Assembly: GCF_900114345.1 (NCBI RefSeq)
Contig: NZ_FOZJ01000001.1
Coordinates: 806,001-870,000 of the forward strand
Origin: Microbacterium sp. cf046
GTDB taxonomy: Bacteria; Actinomycetota; Actinomycetes; Actinomycetales; Microbacteriaceae
Direction: 5' to 3'
Length of the DNA: 64,000 nucleotides
Part shown: positions 32,492 through 40,374 of the stretch, in pieces
Position numbering within the stretch: position 1 is the first letter of the stretch
How the letters are laid out: every line of letters begins with the position of its first letter
The notes under the pieces: model-generated
What the model saw: only the letters and a program-made list of their open reading frames with translations
Databases searched by the model: none
Told to the model about the DNA's origin: nothing
Made by a program: the position numbers and the translations under genes

Positions 32492-34225
32492 ATGGTGGCG
32501 ATCATCGATCGTCCGAGCCTCACCGTGCAGCTCCTCGGACGCCCCCGGATCCTGCGGAGCGCGGGTGAGGCGTACGAGTTCCGCAGCCGCAAGAGCTGGG
32601 CCGTGCTCGCCTACCTGCTGCTGAGCGAGCGGGCGCCGAGCCGGGCGCACCTCACTGGAATGCTCTTCGGTGAGGCTGACGACCCGGCTCGAGCGCTGCG
32701 CTGGTGCCTTGCCGAGATCCGCCGCGGGCTCGGTGATGACGCCGCCCTCGACGGCGACCCGGTGACGGTGGCACTGCCCTCGGATGCGGTGGTCGATGTC
32801 CAGGTGCTCATCCGTGGCACCTGGGAGGAGGCGGTTCGTCTTCCGGGGGTGGGTGCGGAGCTGCTGGACGGTCTGGCACCGCGCTACGCCGGTGCCTATG
32901 AGACCTGGCTCATCTCGCAGCAGCGTCACGTGGCTGCAGTCTCCGAAGCCGTCCTGCACGAAGCGGCACTGGGTTCGATGTCCGGCGGCGACCTGAACGC
33001 GGCACTGGGGTACGCGCTGCGCGCTTCGACCATGAGCCCGCTCGACGAGAACCATCAGGCCCTGCTGATCCGCCTGTACCGGCTTGCCGGCGATGATGAG
33101 GCGGCCGAACGCCAATACGCCGCATGCCGCGAGCTGTTCCACAGAGAACTCGGCGTGCCGCCCGGGCCCGCGATCGATGCGGCGTATCGGGAACGCGTGC
33201 ACGTCGACGCCTCTGCCTTCGATGAGGTCACGATCGACGCGCTCATCGAGGCCGGCTCAGCCGCAGCGGCGGCGGGGTCGATCGAGGCGGGGATCGAGTC
33301 GCTCGGGCTCGCCGCCGAGCTGGCCGACCGTGCAGATGACCCGCCGCGCCGGGTGACGACCCGGCTCGCACTGGCGGAGGCCCTGATCCACGGGCTCGGC
33401 GGCCTCGACGAGCAGGGTCTTTCACGGCTGTACGAGGCCGATGAGATCGCACGAACCCATCGACTGCGGGCAGCCGTGGCCGAGATCCGTGCCGAGCTCG
33501 GATACGTCGACTTCCTCCGCGCCCGCTACGACCGTGCCGAACGGTGGCTGACGGACGCGCTGACATACGCCGACGACGCACCCAAGATTCGTGCGAAGGC
33601 GACCACCTACCTCGGCGCGGTGGCGAGCGATCGAGGCGACCTGGACCGTGCACGTCGACTTCTCGAGTCGGCGGCAGACATGTCGGAGGCGGCGGGCGCA
33701 CCGCGTCAACAGGCGTACGGACTCGCAATGCTCGGACGGGTCGAGCTGCTGTCGGGGCGATCGGCGGCCGCCGAGGCGTGGCTCGCGCGGTCGATGGCCG
33801 TTGCGCAGCACGATCATTGGCTGGCGTTCCTGCCCTGGCCGCAGGCCATCCTGGGCGAAGTGAAGCTGGTTCAGGGCGACCTGACGGCTGCCGCTGCGGT
33901 GTTGGAGCAGGCGTTCGCTCGCGCGTGTCAGCTCCGGGATCCGTGTTGGGAGGGGATGTCGGCGCGCGCGCTCGCGCTCGTCGCCGAGGCCAGGGGTGAG
34001 ACGGATCGCGCGTTCGCCATCATGATCGACGCGCTGGCACGCTGCAATCGACTCGCCGATCCGTACGTCTGGCTCGAGGGTTATATCCTCGACGCCCTGT
34101 GCAGGCTGGGCTGTGCGCACGGGCATCCCGAGACGCCGGAATGGACCGATGCGCTGCACCTTCTCACCGATCGAACCCGGATGCTGGTGCAGCGCGCTCC
34201 GGAGCCCGGCGGCTCCAGGGACTAG
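32492..34225 (+). CDS. SARP/BTAD-type transcriptional activator with TPRs
   Basis: A 577-residue regulator. The N-terminal OmpR-like winged helix (residues about 8-95, LTVQLLGRPRI ... KSWAVLAYLLL) binds DNA. The bacterial transcriptional activation domain follows (about 100-240, with ENHQALLIRLYRLAGDDEAAERQY). The rest is a TPR array of about 330 residues lacking a STAND ATPase, so this is a medium-size member unlike AfsR. ATG at 32492 is taken as start; GTG at 32474 is possible. Target is probably its own operon through the direct repeats at 32119-32139; other targets unknown. Confidence 0.9.
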   Translation: MVAIIDRPSLTVQLLGRPRILRSAGEAYEFRSRKSWAVLAYLLLSERAPSRAHLTGMLFGEADDPARALRWCLAEIRRGLGDDAALDGDPVTVALPSDAVVDVQVLIRGTWEEAVRLPGVGAELLDGLAPRYAGAYETWLISQQRHVAAVSEAVLHEAALGSMSGGDLNAALGYALRASTMSPLDENHQALLIRLYRLAGDDEAAERQYAACRELFHRELGVPPGPAIDAAYRERVHVDASAFDEVTIDALIEAGSAAAAAGSIEAGIESLGLAAELADRADDPPRRVTTRLALAEALIHGLGGLDEQGLSRLYEADEIARTHRLRAAVAEIRAELGYVDFLRARYDRAERWLTDALTYADDAPKIRAKATTYLGAVASDRGDLDRARRLLESAADMSEAAGAPRQQAYGLAMLGRVELLSGRSAAAEAWLARSMAVAQHDHWLAFLPWPQAILGEVKLVQGDLTAAAAVLEQAFARACQLRDPCWEGMSARALALVAEARGETDRAFAIMIDALARCNRLADPYVWLEGYILDALCRLGCAHGHPETPEWTDALHLLTDRTRMLVQRAPEPGGSRD

Positions 34226-34246
34226 GCTCTCGCCGCAGGAGCCGCC

Positions 34247-34660
34247 ATGCCCACACCAGATGAGATTCTTCGCACCGCCACTCACGTCGTCGTCAAGGAC
34301 TACCCGAGTCACGATGTCCCCGATGCCCTGACGAGCGCCGGTTTCGTCGTGACCGTGTATGACGGCCCCGACGAGCAGGATGTCGTCGTCAGCGAGCTCG
34401 CCGAAGGGGCGATCGTGCGCCGGCCGGTCGGCCGGTATCCCGATCAGGCTGACGTCCTGTACGTCTACCGACCCATCGCCGAGATCGAAGGGATCATCGC
34501 CGAGGCGCACCGGCTCCGCGCGCACACCGTGTGGCGCCAGCCGCCGCCCGGTTCCAGCGATCCCGATTCAGGCGAGTGGAGGCGGCGGATCGAGGCGGCC
34601 GGATTAAGCTACGTCGACTCCCCGGCGATCGAGCAGGCGGCCGCGCGCATTCACCGCTGA
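34247..34660 (+). CDS. CoA-binding-like protein
   Basis: A 137-residue alpha/beta protein. It begins with the THVVVKDYPSHDVPDAL strand-turn-helix and ends in EWRRRIEAAGLSYVDSPAIEQAA. The fold and closing motif resemble YccU-type CoA-binding domains, where the final block carries the expected Gly and Cys; here Cys is absent. An AGGAG site precedes the ATG. Function uncertain. Confidence 0.7.
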   Translation: MPTPDEILRTATHVVVKDYPSHDVPDALTSAGFVVTVYDGPDEQDVVVSELAEGAIVRRPVGRYPDQADVLYVYRPIAEIEGIIAEAHRLRAHTVWRQPPPGSSDPDSGEWRRRIEAAGLSYVDSPAIEQAAARIHR

Positions 34661-34699
34661 TCCCGGAGGCGAGAGCACCCCGCGGCGGCGCTGGAGGGT

Positions 34700-35371
34700 T
34701 CAGTCGGACGTGTCCGTCCAGGATGCGATGTCGATGCCGTGGTTGTCGGGCGACGCGAGCGACCAGAAGGCCGGTGCGTATGAATCGTCGGCGAGCCTGC
34801 CGCCGGCCGCGAGCGCGGCATCCACCCGGGCCTGCGCCTGATCGGCCGGGACGAAGACATCGAAGTGCGTCCGACCCCTCGCCGGGGTGTCACCGGTGAT
34901 GGGGTTGAAGGCGAGCTGCGGCCCGCAGCGCAGTGGATCGACGGCATCCGTCTCGCCGAGGGCCTCGTAGCCCAGTGCGGCCATGAAGAACGGTCGTGCA
35001 TCGGTCTGCGAGTGCTGCGCGACGTAGATGCCGACCGACTGCGCGAGCGAGGGATCGGGCGTCAGGTGCAGGTCGGCGGCAGCACCGGAGACGGCAGCCG
35101 CGAACTCCGCGGCGGCCGCGGGGATGCCCGCGAAGTCGCGATCAGGGATGCGGACCACGACCGCCTCGGGACGCACGTCGACGTCGGGGAGGATGCCGAA
35201 ACGCTCGGCGGCGGCCACGACCGGGGCGACGAGACCAGACGCCTGCGCGAGCGAGCCCGCGGTGAAGACGGCCTGCGGGCCCGTGCCGGTGACGCGCCAG
35301 GCCGAGACGCCTGATGCCCGGTGGAAATCGGCTGCGGAGATCCGCTCCGATCCGCTCATCGACTCGTCCAT
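34700..35371 (-). CDS. Fusion of pterin dehydratase-like and VOC domains
   Basis: A 223-residue protein. Residues about 10-105 resemble the pterin-4a-carbinolamine dehydratase fold but lack the paired catalytic histidines; the segment ILPDVDVRPEAVVVRI replaces the HHPD motif. Residues about 110-223 are a vicinal-oxygen-chelate (glyoxalase) half domain with the DPLRCGPQLAF and HFDVFVP strands and the closing DNHGIDI metal site. Such fusions occur in actinobacteria; activity is unknown. GGAGC precedes the ATG. A terminator-like hairpin in its leader may attenuate transcription. Confidence 0.8.
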   Translation of the reverse strand: MDESMSGSERISAADFHRASGVSAWRVTGTGPQAVFTAGSLAQASGLVAPVVAAAERFGILPDVDVRPEAVVVRIPDRDFAGIPAAAAEFAAAVSGAAADLHLTPDPSLAQSVGIYVAQHSQTDARPFFMAALGYEALGETDAVDPLRCGPQLAFNPITGDTPARGRTHFDVFVPADQAQARVDAALAAGGRLADDSYAPAFWSLASPDNHGIDIASWTDTSD

Positions 35372-35454
35372 GGAAGCTCCTTCGCGGCCTGCCGGAGTCC
35401 TCAGCCGCCGCCGGCGACCACTCCAGGGAATTCACCGTACTCGGAGGGCCGGAC

Positions 35455-35491
35455 AAGAAAAGAGCCCCGACCGTTACCACGCGGCCGGGGC
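35455..35491 (-). terminator. Terminator-like hairpin in the VOC-gene leader
   Basis: Stem GCCCCGNCCG/CGGNCGGGGC (35464-35473 with 35482-35491, one mismatch) is followed on the minus strand by a U-rich stretch (35463-35455). A second hairpin GACGGA/TCCGTC lies at 35494-35512, and a -10-like TATGAT just upstream. No minus-strand gene lies further upstream, so the terminator would sit inside a leader about 95 bases before the VOC fusion gene. Confidence 0.6.
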
Positions 35492-35605
35492 GAGACGGAT
35501 GAGAAGTCCGTCTATCCCGTCCATCATATCGCGACACTCGGAGGTCGTGCGAAGCGTGGGGCGCAGTGCCACGATGAACGCATCGGAATCGACGGAGGGA
35601 ACACC

Positions 35606-35959
35606 ATGGGCAAGATCTACGGACTGCACTCCCTGGAGCTTCGTCCCGGCGTCGCCGGTGACGAATTCGAGCGGTTTCTCGCGAGCGACGCCGGGCGACT
35701 GCCCGCGCTGCCCGGCTGGCGGATCGCACTGCTGAGGGGCGAGCGCGGCGATCATGTCGGGGAGTACCTCGCCCTCGTCGAGATCGACAGCGTCGAAGCC
35801 CGCGACCGCGTGTCCCCCAACGGCGGCTTCGACGACACCGCGGAGGGTCGTGCGTGGCTTGCAGTCGCCGGCCCCATCCTCGAGCGGTGGCTGGGCTACG
35901 TCGTCCACCTTCCCGGGGTGGACGCGCCCTACACCGACTACCAAGAGGTCGTCGACTAG
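35606..35959 (+). CDS. Small alpha/beta-barrel-like hypothetical protein
   Basis: A 117-residue protein of the dimeric ferredoxin-like type. The N-terminal strand KIYGLHSLELRPGV is followed by a helix, and a VGEYLALVEIDS strand lies centrally. A GGAGGGA site precedes the ATG. Stress or heme-related small-barrel proteins share this build, but no named family is recognised. Nothing else is seen in the 234-base gap before it except the leader elements. Confidence 0.65.
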   Translation: MGKIYGLHSLELRPGVAGDEFERFLASDAGRLPALPGWRIALLRGERGDHVGEYLALVEIDSVEARDRVSPNGGFDDTAEGRAWLAVAGPILERWLGYVVHLPGVDAPYTDYQEVVD

Positions 35960-36017
35960 GGAATGCCGTGGCCCGTACGGCTGAACGTCGGGCCGGCCGC
36001 CTTCGAAGGAGCAATGG

Positions 36018-36833
36018 ATGTCGTTCTGGATCTGCGCGACGTGCGCGGTGGAGCATGCGGAGCGGACGGATGTCTGTGCGATCTGCGCAGACGAGCGGCA
36101 GTGGGTTCCCGCGGACGGGCAGCGATGGACCACGTTGACGGAACTGGCGGATGACGGCTGCCGAACCTCGCTGGTCGAGTTGGAGCCGGATCTGTGGGGC
36201 GTCAGCAGCCGGCCGGGCGTGGGAATCGGGCAGCAGTCCAAGCTCGTGCGCACCAGCGCCGGCTGCCTGCTCTTCGATCCGATCGGCTTCCTCGACGGTG
36301 CGGGTGTGGAGGGCATCCTCGACGTCGGGCCCGTTGTCGCGATCGTGGCGAGCCATCCGCACATGTACGGCGTCCAGGTGGAGTGGAGCCGCGCGCTCGG
36401 AGGGGTGCCGGTGCTCGTGGCGGAGAAGGACAGGGAATGGGTGGCGCGGCCCGATCCGGTTGTTCAGACGTGGTCGGACGACGTGGAGATCCTCCCAGGC
36501 GTGACGCTCACCCAACCCGGTGGTCACTTCCCCGGAAGCACCGTCGCGCACTGGGCACAGGGCGCGGACGGTCGGGGTGTGCTCCTGTCGGGTGACACGA
36601 TCTACGCAAATCCCGACCGGTCCTCCGTGAGCTTCATGCGGAGTTTCCCGAATCGTCTCCCGCTGTCCGGAGCAGTCGTGGAGCGGATCGCCACCTCTTT
36701 GGAGAGATTCGAATTCGACCGGCTGTACGGGAACTTCGACAACGTGATCCCGGAACGCGCCCGTGAGATCGTGCGGTGGTCGGCGAATCGGCACATCGGC
36801 TGGGCGCGAGGAGACTTCGACTCCCTGACCTGA
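36018..36833 (+). CDS. MBL-fold hydrolase with N-terminal zinc ribbon
   Basis: A 271-residue protein. A four-cysteine zinc ribbon (CATC at 6-9 and CAIC at 20-23) precedes a metallo-beta-lactamase fold. The usual HxHxDH motif is altered: it reads SHPHMYG, keeping His113 and His115 but losing Asp and the third His. His170 (GGHFPGS) and Asp193 (SGDTI) are retained. One metal site at most may be intact. An AAGGAG site precedes the ATG. From memory, relatives with such SHPHMYG variants exist; activity unknown. Confidence 0.82.
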   Translation: MSFWICATCAVEHAERTDVCAICADERQWVPADGQRWTTLTELADDGCRTSLVELEPDLWGVSSRPGVGIGQQSKLVRTSAGCLLFDPIGFLDGAGVEGILDVGPVVAIVASHPHMYGVQVEWSRALGGVPVLVAEKDREWVARPDPVVQTWSDDVEILPGVTLTQPGGHFPGSTVAHWAQGADGRGVLLSGDTIYANPDRSSVSFMRSFPNRLPLSGAVVERIATSLERFEFDRLYGNFDNVIPERAREIVRWSANRHIGWARGDFDSLT

Positions 36834-36906
36834 GCGCGGACCACCCGATTCGGCGCCGAGCGGCGTCCATCGGAGCGCCACTGACCCGGGCACTTCGCGA
36901 CCGCTC

Positions 36907-36936
36907 TTGACCGGCAAAATCAATCGCCAGTACGGT
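36907..36936 (+). promoter_or_regulatory. Promoter of leaderless membrane-protein gene
   Basis: TTGACC (36907-36912), an 18-base spacer and TACGGT (36931-36936) make a good housekeeping sigma-factor promoter. The ATG at 36943 is six bases past the -10, so transcription would start at the initiation codon. Confidence 0.6.
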
Positions 36937-36942
36937 GCGCAC

Positions 36943-38094
36943 ATGGCGGACACCGAGCGTGCACCGACGATCGTGGCGAGAATTCGGGCGCGCCTGAAGG
37001 AAACCCGCGCCGACGAGAAGCTCGCGCGTGTGGACAGGCTCCTTCCCCCGCCCACCGCTCAGGCCGATGCGCCGACCGCACCTGCGGTGTCACCCGGCGA
37101 GGATCCCGCCGATCCCCGGATCGCCGGTCTTCACCAGGAGATCGTCCGACTGCGCAGCAGCCGGGATGCTGCGCGGGGCGCTGCGCACCAGCTGCGATCG
37201 CTCTCGGAGGACCCCAGGCTGACGCCGAGGCGCACGTATCGGTACCTGCGCCTCGTGATGATCGGCGCGGTGGCCGCGATCTTCCTCGCAGTCGGATTGA
37301 CGTGGCAGGAATACCACCACCTGATCCCGACGATCAGTCACTTCTTCTACACGCCCGCCGGAGTCGTGTTCGTCGGCTCGCTCATCGCGGCCGCGGCCGC
37401 CATGCTTGCGCTGTCAGGTGACGGTGTTCAGCAGGTCCTGCTGGACATCGCGGCGATGCTGGTGCCGATCATCGCGCTGGTGCCGACCAACGCGGACAAC
37501 AAGATCCTCGAGAACCTGCGCCAGAACGTGTGTCCGGACGGCAGGGAGGTCTGCGTGCCGTCGCCGTTCGACGGGTACGCCACGATCGGGATGACGGTGT
37601 GGTTGATCGCAGTGCCCACTGTGCTCCTGATCGCGCTGGCCATCGGCATCGCCGATCGTCGGTCCAGCGGCAGGTTCACCACGCAGTTCCTCTGGACGCA
37701 GGGGCTGTGCTGGGCGGTGTGGATCGCCGTCTTCACCTGGTTCATGTGGTTCCGCGAGGCGTTCTTCGCGGCAGGGCACTACATCTCCGCGGTCGCCTTC
37801 TTCATCGTGGTCACACTCGTCGCGCTGTGGCAGGCGATCCTCGGGCCGCTGCAGACACGCCAGGAGATCGCGAACGGAGAGAAGCCGACGCCGCTGCAGC
37901 GCGGGCTGCCGTGGGTCTACTGGTTCATCGCCGCGCTGCTGGTGGGCGTGCTGTTCATGGGGGCCGCGATCTTCACCGGACTGATCAAGCCCGGCCCGGA
38001 CGGCATGTTCTGGGTCGAGGCGTGGGGGCTGATCGGCTTCGGCGTGTTCTGGTTGATCCAGACATTCCAGAAGTGGCGGGTGCTCGACGCGTAG
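36943..38094 (+). CDS. Polytopic membrane protein with cytoplasmic N-terminus
   Basis: A 383-residue protein. Residues 1-105 are polar, charged and helix-rich with no membrane span, containing a Pro-rich linker. Eight or nine hydrophobic segments follow. A periplasmic-side loop contains the Cys pair in NVCPDGREVC, likely a disulphide. No transporter motif recognised. It runs into the AraC-type gene with nine bases between; the two may be one operon. Confidence 0.75.
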   Translation: MADTERAPTIVARIRARLKETRADEKLARVDRLLPPPTAQADAPTAPAVSPGEDPADPRIAGLHQEIVRLRSSRDAARGAAHQLRSLSEDPRLTPRRTYRYLRLVMIGAVAAIFLAVGLTWQEYHHLIPTISHFFYTPAGVVFVGSLIAAAAAMLALSGDGVQQVLLDIAAMLVPIIALVPTNADNKILENLRQNVCPDGREVCVPSPFDGYATIGMTVWLIAVPTVLLIALAIGIADRRSSGRFTTQFLWTQGLCWAVWIAVFTWFMWFREAFFAAGHYISAVAFFIVVTLVALWQAILGPLQTRQEIANGEKPTPLQRGLPWVYWFIAALLVGVLFMGAAIFTGLIKPGPDGMFWVEAWGLIGFGVFWLIQTFQKWRVLDA

Positions 38095-38103
38095 AGGAGA
38101 GGT

Positions 38104-38826
38104 ATGCCCATCGAGAGCGAGCATCGCGGTTCCGACTCGCCCTACGTCGCGCGGGTGTGGAGGGGGCGCACGTCCGGTCGCGAGACGATGACGTCCATCG
38201 CCACCTCGACCTGGGAGCTGGTCTTCTGGCAAGAGGACGGCGTGATGCACGCCGCTGCGCGCGGCCCTGAGACGGCGGCGTCGAGTGCCCGGATCGACGG
38301 GGAGTCGACGTCGCTCGGCATCAGCTTCGCTCACGGTGCGTCGATGCCGCACCTGGCGATCCCGGGCATCGTGGACGGGTCCGTCGAGAGCCCGCATGTC
38401 GAAGGGCGCACGTTCGTCCTGGTCGGCGAGGAGTGGGAGGTCCCCGACTTCGACAACGCGGAGCAGTTCGTCGCGCGCCTCGTGCGCGCAGGCGTGCTCA
38501 CCCGCGATCCGCTCGTCGACGAAGTGGTCTGGGGCGGTATCGCACGGGTCGGCACGAGATCCGTGCAGCGGCGCGTGGTCACTTCGACGGGGCTGACTCG
38601 GAGCGCGATCCGCCAGATCGATCGTGCACGCAGTGCGGCGGTGCTGCTGGCGGAAGGGATCGCCCCGCTCGAGGTCGTGAACCAGCTCGGCTACTACGAC
38701 CAGCCGCATCTCGCGCGGTCGCTGCAGCGGTTCATCGGTCGCACCGCCTCGGAGCTGCGCAGCCCGCCCGAGGGAGCGGACGCCCTGTCGCTTCTGTACA
38801 AGCCCGAAGGACCGACGGTTTCCTAG
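38104..38826 (+). CDS. AraC-type transcriptional regulator
   Basis: A 240-residue regulator. The C-terminal AraC double helix-turn-helix is degenerate but visible (RSIQRR-like RSVQRRVVTSTGLTRSAIRQI, then GYYDQPHLARSLQRFIG). The N-terminal 130 residues are a beta-rich sensor domain. Only the latter part gives a confident family assignment. GAGGAG precedes the ATG. It probably regulates the downstream hydrolase/reductase genes or the upstream membrane protein. Confidence 0.82.
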   Translation: MPIESEHRGSDSPYVARVWRGRTSGRETMTSIATSTWELVFWQEDGVMHAAARGPETAASSARIDGESTSLGISFAHGASMPHLAIPGIVDGSVESPHVEGRTFVLVGEEWEVPDFDNAEQFVARLVRAGVLTRDPLVDEVVWGGIARVGTRSVQRRVVTSTGLTRSAIRQIDRARSAAVLLAEGIAPLEVVNQLGYYDQPHLARSLQRFIGRTASELRSPPEGADALSLLYKPEGPTVS

Positions 38827-38881
38827 CCTGATGGTGTCTTCGGTGACCGGCACCGCGACACATGCAGAAGGAGATCCCGTC

Positions 38882-39697
38882 ATGTTCCACGGCACAGTCA
38901 CCTCGGCGGACGGCACACCCATCGCGTACACGGCGTGGGGTGAGGGCGATCCGATCGTGATCGTCGACGGTGCCACCGCGTATCGCGCCACCACACCGGA
39001 GGATGCCGCCACGGCGGAGCTGCTCGCCGGTCGGTTCCGGGTCATCAGCTACGACCGCCGCGGGCGCGGTGAGAGCGGCGATACGGCTCCGTACGCGGTC
39101 GCGCGGGAGATCGAGGACCTCGAGGCGATCATCGCAGGCCCCGGCGGAGGTGCTCCCGCGACGGTCTTCGCGTGGTCGTCCGGCGGATTCCTCGCGCTGA
39201 ACGCGGTGCAGTCCGGCGCTCCGATCGGGCGGCTCGCACTGTTCGAACCTCCGGCAGTGGTCGACGACTCCCGCCCGCCGCTCCCGCCTGACTACGTCGA
39301 GAGGCTCGATGCGGCGATCGCCGCGGGTCGGCCCGGAGACGCGGCCGAACTCTTCCTCACCGCTGCCGTCTTGATGCCTGAGGAGTTCGTGGCCGGCATC
39401 CGTGCGAGCGACATGTGGCCCGGGATGGAGGCGATCGCACCCACGATCTCCTACGACGGCCGCAACGTCGGCGAGGCGATGTCGGGCAGGCCGCTGAGCA
39501 CGCAGCGGTGGAACCGCGTGCGCATCCCGGTGCTCGTGCTGTATGGCGAGCACACCTGGCCGTACCTGGCCGCCGGCGCGCGTGCGGTCGCCGACCTGCT
39601 GCCCACCGGCGCTCTGAGGGCGGTGCCGGGCGAGAGCCACTCCACGACCGCCGACGTGCTCGCCCCGGTGCTGCGCGCCTTCGTCGAGGAGGGGTGA
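38882..39697 (+). CDS. Alpha/beta hydrolase
   Basis: A 271-residue hydrolase beginning MFHGTVTSADGTPIAY, the form of small esterase-like members. The oxyanion region VDGATAYRA replaces the usual HG; the YDRRGRGES turn is intact. The nucleophile lies in AWSSGG (AWSSGGFLAL), and the His in PGESHSTT. The missing HG motif makes catalytic efficiency uncertain. AAGGAG site eight bases upstream. The stop is one base before the reductase start, giving a coupled pair. Confidence 0.87.
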   Translation: MFHGTVTSADGTPIAYTAWGEGDPIVIVDGATAYRATTPEDAATAELLAGRFRVISYDRRGRGESGDTAPYAVAREIEDLEAIIAGPGGGAPATVFAWSSGGFLALNAVQSGAPIGRLALFEPPAVVDDSRPPLPPDYVERLDAAIAAGRPGDAAELFLTAAVLMPEEFVAGIRASDMWPGMEAIAPTISYDGRNVGEAMSGRPLSTQRWNRVRIPVLVLYGEHTWPYLAAGARAVADLLPTGALRAVPGESHSTTADVLAPVLRAFVEEG

Positions 39698-39698
39698 G

Positions 39699-40262
39699 AT
39701 GGGCAGGATCGTCGCGACCGAGTTCATCTCGCTCGATGCCGTGGTCGAAGCGCCGGGTGGGGACGACTTCAAGTACCCGAACTGGAGCTTCGCCTTCGAT
39801 CGCGGTCCCGGCGGCGAGCGCTTCAAGGAGGAAGAGGCCTACGGTTCGGCGGCGCTGCTTCTGGGACGCGCGACGTACGAGGGCTTCGCCGGAGCATGGC
39901 CGCAGTACGACGGCGATCTCGCCGACAAGTACAACGGGATGCCGAAGTACGTGGTCTCCAGGACCCTCACCGATCCGGCGTGGCACAACACCACCGTCCT
40001 TTCCGGCGACCTGGTCGACGAGGTGACGCGCCTGAAGACCGAGGTCGAAGGAGAGATCTCAGTGCCGGGCAGCATCCGCCTCGTCCAGGCCCTGCTCGCG
40101 GCCGACCTGGTCGACGAGCTGCACCTGATGACCTTTCCGGTGATCCTCGGCCACGGCCGGCGGCTCTGGGACAGCACCGCGGACATGACGGCGTGGGAGC
40201 TCGCCGACGCGAGCGTCTACGGCGACGGAGTGCTGGTGACGATCCATCGGCGGAGACGCTGA
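39699..40262 (+). CDS. RibD C-terminal/DHFR-like protein
   Basis: A 187-residue reductase-fold protein (MGRIVATEFISLDAVVEAPG start, LLLGRATYEGFA block, PGSIRLVQALLAADLVDEL cofactor loop, FPVILGHGRRLW closing block). It starts one base after the hydrolase stop. NADPH binding is expected; substrate unknown. Second of three such proteins in the window. Confidence 0.88.
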   Translation: MGRIVATEFISLDAVVEAPGGDDFKYPNWSFAFDRGPGGERFKEEEAYGSAALLLGRATYEGFAGAWPQYDGDLADKYNGMPKYVVSRTLTDPAWHNTTVLSGDLVDEVTRLKTEVEGEISVPGSIRLVQALLAADLVDELHLMTFPVILGHGRRLWDSTADMTAWELADASVYGDGVLVTIHRRRR

Positions 40263-40374
40263 GCACGAGTCCCGCGTGACCCGGATCGGTGGCACCGGAG
40301 GGGGTGTGCCCGGCTGGCCGCGCGAGTAGAGTGACGCGCGACGCAAGTGGGGGCGGCTCGGGCGCGGGGGCGCA

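Noticed and set aside
35474..35527. 17-codon frame read as a leader peptide
   Set aside because: Its start overlaps the -10-like TATGAT and has no ribosome binding site, so translation is doubtful; noted only as part of the leader.
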